Origin: Lingula anatina
Taxonomy: Eukaryota; Brachiopoda; Lingulata; Lingulida; Lingulidae
Assembly: GCF_001039355.2 (NCBI RefSeq)
Contig: NW_019775432.1
Coordinates: forward strand, 62,001 to 126,000
Length of the DNA: 64,000 nucleotides
Direction of reading: 5' to 3'
Part shown: in pieces, positions 58,613-64,000 of the stretch
Layout: the number at the start of each line of letters is the position of its first letter
Numbering within the stretch: the stretch's first letter is position 1
Made by a program: the position numbers and the translations under genes
Notes under the pieces: model-generated
What the model saw: the letters and a program-made list of their open reading frames with translations, nothing else
Database searches by the model: none
What the model was told of the DNA's origin: nothing

Positions 58613-59027
58613 CGGTGACAAAACCCGTCCAATTTATTTGTGGTAATTATTAGAGTTATTATCATTGATAATTGATGTAATTTATTATTATAATTATTCT
58701 TATCTGCATGCTTCTACCCTATTAACGTTTTATATATGTGTCGGTGTGCCTTTCTGATACTGAATGAAATTCATGTATAATGAATAAAACTATAATCCAT
58801 GTCTGTGTCGAAACAGGCCACACCTTAACCGAGATGCATGTAATCCTTTCGTAACGCCCTTAAAATTGGAACTCTAAATCTTACAGCAGCATTTCAATAT
58901 ACAACCATAAGTAAAAAATATAAAAGGGAAAATTACAAAATTAATTGATCCCTCGATTAGACTTTGACGGAAAGTTTCCATTGTTGTATGCATACAGGTG
59001 CATTATTCATTAACTCCTCAATTTCAG

Positions 59028-59204
59028 GACAAGTGTACCCTAAAAAGTTGTTTATCAACAGCAGAAGAAGTCTGCCTGGACTGCTACCAGAGTGCTATAT
59101 CCAAACTTTGCAATAGGTGTTTCAGACAACGACACTCAAACCATGCCCAAATCAGTACATTATCAATCAACGCATTCTTTAACATCGCCCAGACAACAAC
59201 ATAG
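59028..59204 (+). CDS. N-terminal Cys module of zinc-module copy 2
   Basis: Follows an acceptor at 59026-59027. Reads DKCTLKSCLSTAEEVCLDCY ... CNRCFRQRHSNH, a C-x4-C...C-x2-C...C-x2-C...H-x2-H module, then INAFFNIAQTTT and TAG at 59202-59204. The same frame stays open after this single TAG into the 504-codon ORF. The module is well preserved, so it is probably an exon joined to the main ORF by splicing I cannot place, or lost by a recent stop. Confidence 0.5.
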   Translation, partial: DKCTLKSCLSTAEEVCLDCYQSAISKLCNRCFRQRHSNHAQISTLSINAFFNIAQTTT

Positions 59205-59279
59205 GAAAGAAATGCAGTTATAACACCACTGCCACCTTCATACCGTGTCTCATCAACGGCAGCGACACATGAGAATAAC

Positions 59280-60794
59280 ATGGGGACAAGATCAGAGGCT
59301 GCTGAAGTATATAAATACATGTGTACTTACGCAGTCATGGCTTCTTTCTGTGAAGGAGTTGCCACAGTGATGTGTACTCAATGCCATGATTATAACGCTA
59401 TACTGCTGTGCCACAGATGTGACCAGAGTAGGCACACAAATGACTGTTCTGGTCATATTAGGGTTCCCTTGAAACATCTGACCCAGGCAGGGTCTCCAGA
59501 AGACCTACCTGTAAACACAGACATTGCATTGCAAAATAATACACGGAGAGGTGTTCATAAATGTATTGACTGTACATCCCTAGCGGATGTGGTGTGTCTT
59601 CAATGTGAATGCAAGGCTTGCTTAAAATTTTGTCACAGACATGTTGACGAATTTCATAGAAACATACTACCAACTTTTCACCATAGGATCAAGTTGTCAG
59701 ACGGAACAAGAATAGAGTCACGTGTAAACGGTCGTCCCCAAACATACATATGTCAGTGCAGGGTGAGAGTACACTGTAAAAATTTAGCTACATTGGTTTG
59801 TCTAGATAGCTTTGTGGACAGTGGATTATTAACTTGTCAGACCTGTGATGATTTCATACACGTTAATAGCTTGTCACGCCACCGAAGAATTCCAGTACAA
59901 GGGGCATCAGAGGAGCAAAGTGTGTCATCTCATCGTGGCCCTCCTCAAGGTGACATCGGTATACGTGTTAACAACGAAGAGGACAACAGCGGTGCAACGT
60001 TATCAGCACGCAGCGTGGACGCACACACAATGACGGACGCTGTTGACTGCACAAACTGCGACACCAACACCAACTCGGACACAGAAATGGAGGATGGAAG
60101 TGCGGACGAAGTCGAATCGACATACATTTGTCACTTTAAAGAATGTAAACAACAAGCTGATGTTGTTTGCCTCACATGTGCAAATAAGAAACCCCACCCT
60201 ATGGTTTTGTACTGTAGTAAATGTTACGTCAATAAACACGGACAACAGAAACATAATTCCATTCAATTAAATAAAAATACCAATGAGTTAAGAGCTCAGA
60301 CAAGTGCCGAAGCTTCAGTCACACCTCCAGATGAGTTCGCGGAAAACGACGAAAAAGGTGTGGTTTCTGGTGCAGGCGACCTCACAACGCCGCCTATTCA
60401 ACAACCTGAACCAACTCCGCAGACATCAAATATGAAACGCCGGGCGAGCGCAGCTTCCGTGAAATCCCTATATAGCATCCATGAGCGATACGCTAAAGTG
60501 TATAAAAGAGTGACCGAGGACGAGCTAAAGCTACGGTCAGCTTATGCTAACACAGGGGTCGCAAAGCAAACTCTATTAGACAGGGTCGGGATAGCCGAAC
60601 TAAGGATAATAGACCCACAAAAATACCAGGAATTAGAAGAAGAATATCGCAAGAGAAAGGCAGAAACAAGACCCACTGTGAAACAATTCGAAACTCGGTG
60701 TCGGGAAGTCATAAAAACGTGCTTTCATGAGAAAATGAGAAAGTATAGAAAGAATGGTAAACTTCTCAACCTGAAAACCACGGCCTATGACTAA
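59280..60794 (+). CDS. four-module Cys/His protein with CCDC106-like C-terminus, array copy 2
   Basis: 504 codons in one open frame. Modules: I residues 24-64 (CEGVATVMCTQC ... LLCHRCDQSRH), II 93-137 (CIDCTSLADVVCLQC ... CHRHVDEFH), III 157-207 (CQCRVRVHCKNLATLVC ... CQTCDDFIH), IV 282-332 (CHFKECKQQADVVCLTC ... LYCSKCYVNKHGQQKH). Each has the C-x2-4-C...C-x2-C...C-x2-C...H layout of a B-box-like zinc fold. Residues 208-280 are acidic and Ser/Thr-rich. From about 384 the protein turns basic: RRASAASVKSLYSIHERYAK, then AYANTGVAKQTLLDRVGIAE, LRIIDPQKYQELEEEY and a terminal KMRKYRKNGKLLNLK. The middle resembles the GVDRNTIxxTAPIAEL signature of CCDC106-type proteins (from memory). Role unknown; nuclear DNA-binding or a domesticated transposon protein is plausible. 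Confidence 0.75.
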   Translation: MGTRSEAAEVYKYMCTYAVMASFCEGVATVMCTQCHDYNAILLCHRCDQSRHTNDCSGHIRVPLKHLTQAGSPEDLPVNTDIALQNNTRRGVHKCIDCTSLADVVCLQCECKACLKFCHRHVDEFHRNILPTFHHRIKLSDGTRIESRVNGRPQTYICQCRVRVHCKNLATLVCLDSFVDSGLLTCQTCDDFIHVNSLSRHRRIPVQGASEEQSVSSHRGPPQGDIGIRVNNEEDNSGATLSARSVDAHTMTDAVDCTNCDTNTNSDTEMEDGSADEVESTYICHFKECKQQADVVCLTCANKKPHPMVLYCSKCYVNKHGQQKHNSIQLNKNTNELRAQTSAEASVTPPDEFAENDEKGVVSGAGDLTTPPIQQPEPTPQTSNMKRRASAASVKSLYSIHERYAKVYKRVTEDELKLRSAYANTGVAKQTLLDRVGIAELRIIDPQKYQELEEEYRKRKAETRPTVKQFETRCREVIKTCFHEKMRKYRKNGKLLNLKTTAYD

Positions 60795-62132
60795 TAGTGA
60801 TATACATGTATACTGATGTGATATTTGCAGACTTACAGATAACTATGTTAATGAATAATCCTTACTGTAGATAACGTTATGTTTGAATGATTGACTTATT
60901 AAAATACAGACGTTTACATTTGATAGCAATGCTTACATCTGCCCCTTATTTCATATCTAATCATATATTTACAATCGATATTACAACTGTATATGAATTA
61001 CAACTGTATATGAATTGCAACTACATGTATATGTCTGTGTACCAGTAAATTATTTCATTTAACAGAATAATTCGCAAAAATTAAAAAAAATGTCAAATAC
61101 TTAACGTTACAGAGGAAAATCCTGAACTGTTGTAAACAGTGTTTATTCATCCTACCTAAAGATGTTATATAAACGTTAGATAATGAAATTATATCAGACG
61201 AGTTGGACATCCTTTTTTTATTTCTATTGCCTCTATTACAATAATAATAATAATAATATGCTTAACGTACAATGCCTAATTTCATAATACAATAATCAAC
61301 TAGTCAATTAATGAGAAGGGGCTGGTTTCACGAAGTTCTCGAAAGTTAGAAGAACGTTTATTCTCAATCGATGATGTCATGGCCAAGAAATGAAATGTGT
61401 CCGAGTAATTGTATCACTTTTATTTAAATTACAATAATGGATGCGGGTTTGAACCGTTTTAAGGCATCGTGTTCTTTTGAATTGGTTTGCCATACAAATG
61501 TGAATATCAAAACGCATCTTCGATTTTGAGTTAAATATATTTATTTTAGTTTTGTTCAAGTTAGCAATCAATATCTTTTTATTACATAAATTCGACACTT
61601 TTAACACTTTTAAGTCTTAGTTAAACGGGGATCTTGGACATAATTAAAGCCAATCCGCATTTTTATCCAAACTTACCGTAATTTAATCTATTAAGGCAAT
61701 CATCAACAGAAAGAGAAACAAAATCGGTCCATAATTTAGTTTTTTATTTTTGACTATTGATTATTAATTGTTGATCCGGGTCACCATCAAAAACTAATCA
61801 TCTGTTCCTCGGCCCACTTCTGACAGTTCCTGAAAATCATAAACGGTCCTTCATCATAAACGGTCCATAACTTTTTCTGTAATGTTGCTAACAGACAGAC
61901 AGACAGACAGATAGACACACAGACAAACTAACGGAACCAAAAACAACCTCCTTGCTGGGATAAAAAGTGTCGCATTGTTCCACACCCAATCTGTATTTAC
62001 ATGTGTGGAGAAAATGTGTTGATAGTGCGACAAGAACAAGGCAAACCGACAGGGGGCCATCGGTATAGAGAGAGTGCACCTTTAAATTGAAATCTATAGT
62101 GGCCTATGAGCCTATCAGTAATCAAAGCGCAT
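60795..62132. other. non-coding spacer
   Basis: No gene. Contains (AAT)n at about 61240-61257 and a (GACA)n run at about 61891-61914. Confidence 0.4.
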
Positions 62133-62205
62133 TGGGGTTCCCCAGGCTACTATGTACGATCGGGCAAAATCACTAAGAGCTTTAAGAGCTTTAAGGCCGG
62201 TGATA
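62133..62205. repeat. partial copy of the 53.7 kb repeat
   Basis: GGTTCCCCAGGCTACTATGT, ACGATCGG and AAATCAC then AGAGCTTTAAG match the interior and right arm of the element at 53709-53817. Confidence 0.6.
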
Positions 62206-62485
62206 GGGTTAAATACGCTTAAAATCATGTTTTTGAGTTTTTTTGTGTTTATATTAATCAAAAAAGTATCTAACGTTGGATGTATCGCAAAATGTGTCTT
62301 TTGATGAGCTTTTCAACCGGCACGCGCCCCAGTCAGGCTGACAACTAAGCCACGCCTCTGTTACTAAGGGCCGTTGCCATGAGGGGGTCGGAGCACAGTT
62401 AATGAGTTATAAGCCGATTACGTGTGCGGTAATAGGTCATAAGTCTTACATCAGCTTAGCAGCGAAGACGTCTAGCTAGTACACT

Positions 62486-62563
62486 ATGGGGAAGAGAAAA
62501 GTTCGTGTTAAAAGTCCATTTCCAGAGGAAAGAAAGAAAATTTTGAAAGAGAGTAGGGCCTAA
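62486..62563 (+). CDS. 25-codon basic ORF, possible first exon
   Basis: MGKRKVRVKSPFPEERKKIL plus KESRA, then TAA. It lies about 60 bases after a cAMP-element-like TTACGTG and in a GC-richer patch. The basic, lysine-rich start looks like the amino terminus of a nuclear or transposon protein, but no continuation is seen. Confidence 0.25.
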   Translation: MGKRKVRVKSPFPEERKKILKESRA

Positions 62564-62810
62564 GCGTGGCGGTTGGGGAAAACCGGCCCTATTTGTTCAG
62601 TCGGATAACTGATTTCTGTATACCTAATAAATGGGTGAAAGAGTTAATCGAATCGCCTAAATTAATTGACAAATGAAAGAAAAATCGATAAATAAATTAA
62701 AAAAAAAACGCTAAAAAGGATACTTTTAGCCTAGCTCTTAATTTTTGCGATATATATCGGGNGTGTCTGTACATAAAAAAGGATGGTGTTTGAAATTTGT
62801 AAGCTTTTAC

Positions 62811-64000
62811 CGTACCAGTTTTTCCAGGCTTCTAGAACTTCTCTGTCTCTCTCCTCATCACTGTTACTGTTCAGGAACAGTCTGGTCAGGGTGCCCAGGG
62901 TCTGGGGAGGAAATAAGGTAATCACTCATAAAATTCGGACAAAGCAAAATAATAAGTTAATCCCCCTAGTATTATTAAAGGATGTTGTTTCAAAAGTTTG
63001 GGACAGTTATGTGACTACATGTCCCTTTAAGGGCATCTTTAGATTGATTAGAGGGACAACTAACGTGCGTAAGATATCCATATTTCACAGTCAATACATT
63101 GTAAACAACTCATAGAAATATATATTATAAAATATAAATTCTATTTTACCACCAAAATCGCAGTTAATGCAATTATTCTGAAATTTGTGCTTGCCATCAC
63201 ATCATGTGACCTCCATAGATGGTTACACTATGTAATAATATTTTGAAAGAATTTTACGTAAGCCAGTTTTTTTAGAATAAAAAACAGGGCCTAACTTTGA
63301 ATGAGGGAATGGATTTACCATTGGTATGGGAAAATTGGGATAAAACTTACAACAAATTTAAATCACTTACAGTTTCCCCATTTTTTTCTCACATGATTAT
63401 AAACAACACAGGGCCTCACCTTGGAGTAAAAGACGATGCTGGCATAATCCTTCCACATCGACACCAACAACTGGGCATTGCTGCTGACATTCTGCAGTAA
63501 TCTAGACTGGAGGCTGAATCCGGTGAAGTCTGAAGTAAGAGCAATGTGTTATATAATAAGCATCACATAAAGAGTGAACCACATGTTGAACTTCAAAACC
63601 AAACAATCAAAATTGTATATCATCAAATGAGAAAAAAATTGAACCCCAGTTTCTGTAATGTTTTTATCCACACTCAAATTGTATAAAGAGATTACTAAAA
63701 TAATGGCAGATGGGTTTGGATATGAGAGTAGTTATTCATAAGATTAGAGATAAAAAGGAATTGATTGCTTTTTTAAACAACGCTTCACAATAATATGTAA
63801 AACTTTTCTGAAAGATATTGAAAAGTTAGTGGGGTTCATGATCCAAAGCATTTTTCATAAGTCAATTTAAATGATAAATCTTGAAAAAATTAAAATAAAA
63901 TAATAAGTGAGATGTTTTAGATATTGATGAAAAAAATAATTGACCATTCATTTTTGTGGGTAAAAACTAACCTGACAGGTTTGAATCAGCACCTTCTGTA
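62811..64000 (-). CDS. unrecognised conserved gene, three internal exons (partial)
   Basis: Minus-strand exons 64000-63972 (EGADSNLS), 63529-63420 (DFTGFSLQSRLLQNVSSNAQ, then LLVSMWKDYASIVFYSK) and 62901-62811 (TLGTLTRLFLNSNSDEERDR, then EVLEAWKNWY). Phases 1 and 0 agree and borders are GT-AG, with donors GTTAGT, GTGAGG and GTAAAA. Codon choice and the absence of stops indicate a live gene. The text looks alpha-helical, like a HEAT/ARM-type or vesicle-transport scaffold, but I cannot name it. Both ends are missing: the 5' part lies beyond the window, and the 3' exons are not visible below 62811, where an N at 62762 follows. Confidence 0.65.
63020..63350 (+). repeat. dispersed repeat family, copy 3
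   Basis: Shares ATATTTCACAGTCAATACAT-type text, TTTTACCACCAAAA and GCAATTATTCTGAAATTT with copy 2 at 48690-48945. It lies in an intron of the minus-strand gene. Confidence 0.65.

Noticed and set aside
1-64000. CRISPR arrays, operons, ribosome binding sites, tRNA or rRNA genes
   Set aside because: The window is eukaryotic. No regularly spaced repeat-spacer array, and no tRNA cloverleaf or rRNA text was noticed.

Overview
This is a eukaryotic, intron-rich, AT-rich window, almost certainly from a marine invertebrate animal. Genes are split by GT-AG introns of a few hundred bases to several kilobases. Non-coding DNA is full of GT/GA microsatellites, palindromic MITEs, LINE fragments and LTR sequence. 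The mix of degenerin channels, secreted lipocalin, AbfB-domain protein, TRIM-type RING and amplified zinc-module genes fits an early-branching deuterostome or spiralian (lancelet, hemichordate, brachiopod or mollusc). I cannot decide among these. Six single-N positions (25441, 35394, 39186, 43651, 50822, 62762) look like assembly joins.

Layout. 1-7510 (+): the last 16 or so exons of the cytoplasmic dynein 1 heavy chain, very well conserved. 8693-16945 (-): two tandem ASIC-like DEG/ENaC channel genes of five exons each, with duplicated promoters. 17829-18134 (-): a RING fragment cut short by an inverted repeat. 19515-20265 (+): a decayed integrase. 20678-28437 (+): a five-exon secreted lipocalin whose first intron carries a Tc1/mariner-derived foldback element, itself split by a second palindromic element, and a young LTR pair. 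30075-31639 (+): a secreted AbfB-domain protein. 33445-40160 (+): a second lipocalin copy lacking exons 2-3, interrupted by two assembly joins. 36947-37500 and 41466-41865: LINE remnants. 42552-42842 (+): an ORF joining one C2H2 finger to a P-loop. 44496-47323 (-): a small three-exon gene of unknown function with a YY1-like promoter site.

50.4-60.8 kb (+) is the most unusual part. It is a rearranged array of genes built from repeated Cys/His modules that resemble B-boxes. The best copy (504 codons) ends in a basic region resembling the CCDC106 family. The array also contains a short repeated exon family, a disordered Ser/Pro/Gln-rich ORF and several palindromic insertions with clean target-site duplications. 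62.8-64.0 kb (-) holds three exons of an unrecognised conserved gene that continues past the window.

The genes do not form one pathway. The recurring theme is local tandem duplication (channels, lipocalins, zinc-module genes) followed by mobile-element insertion.
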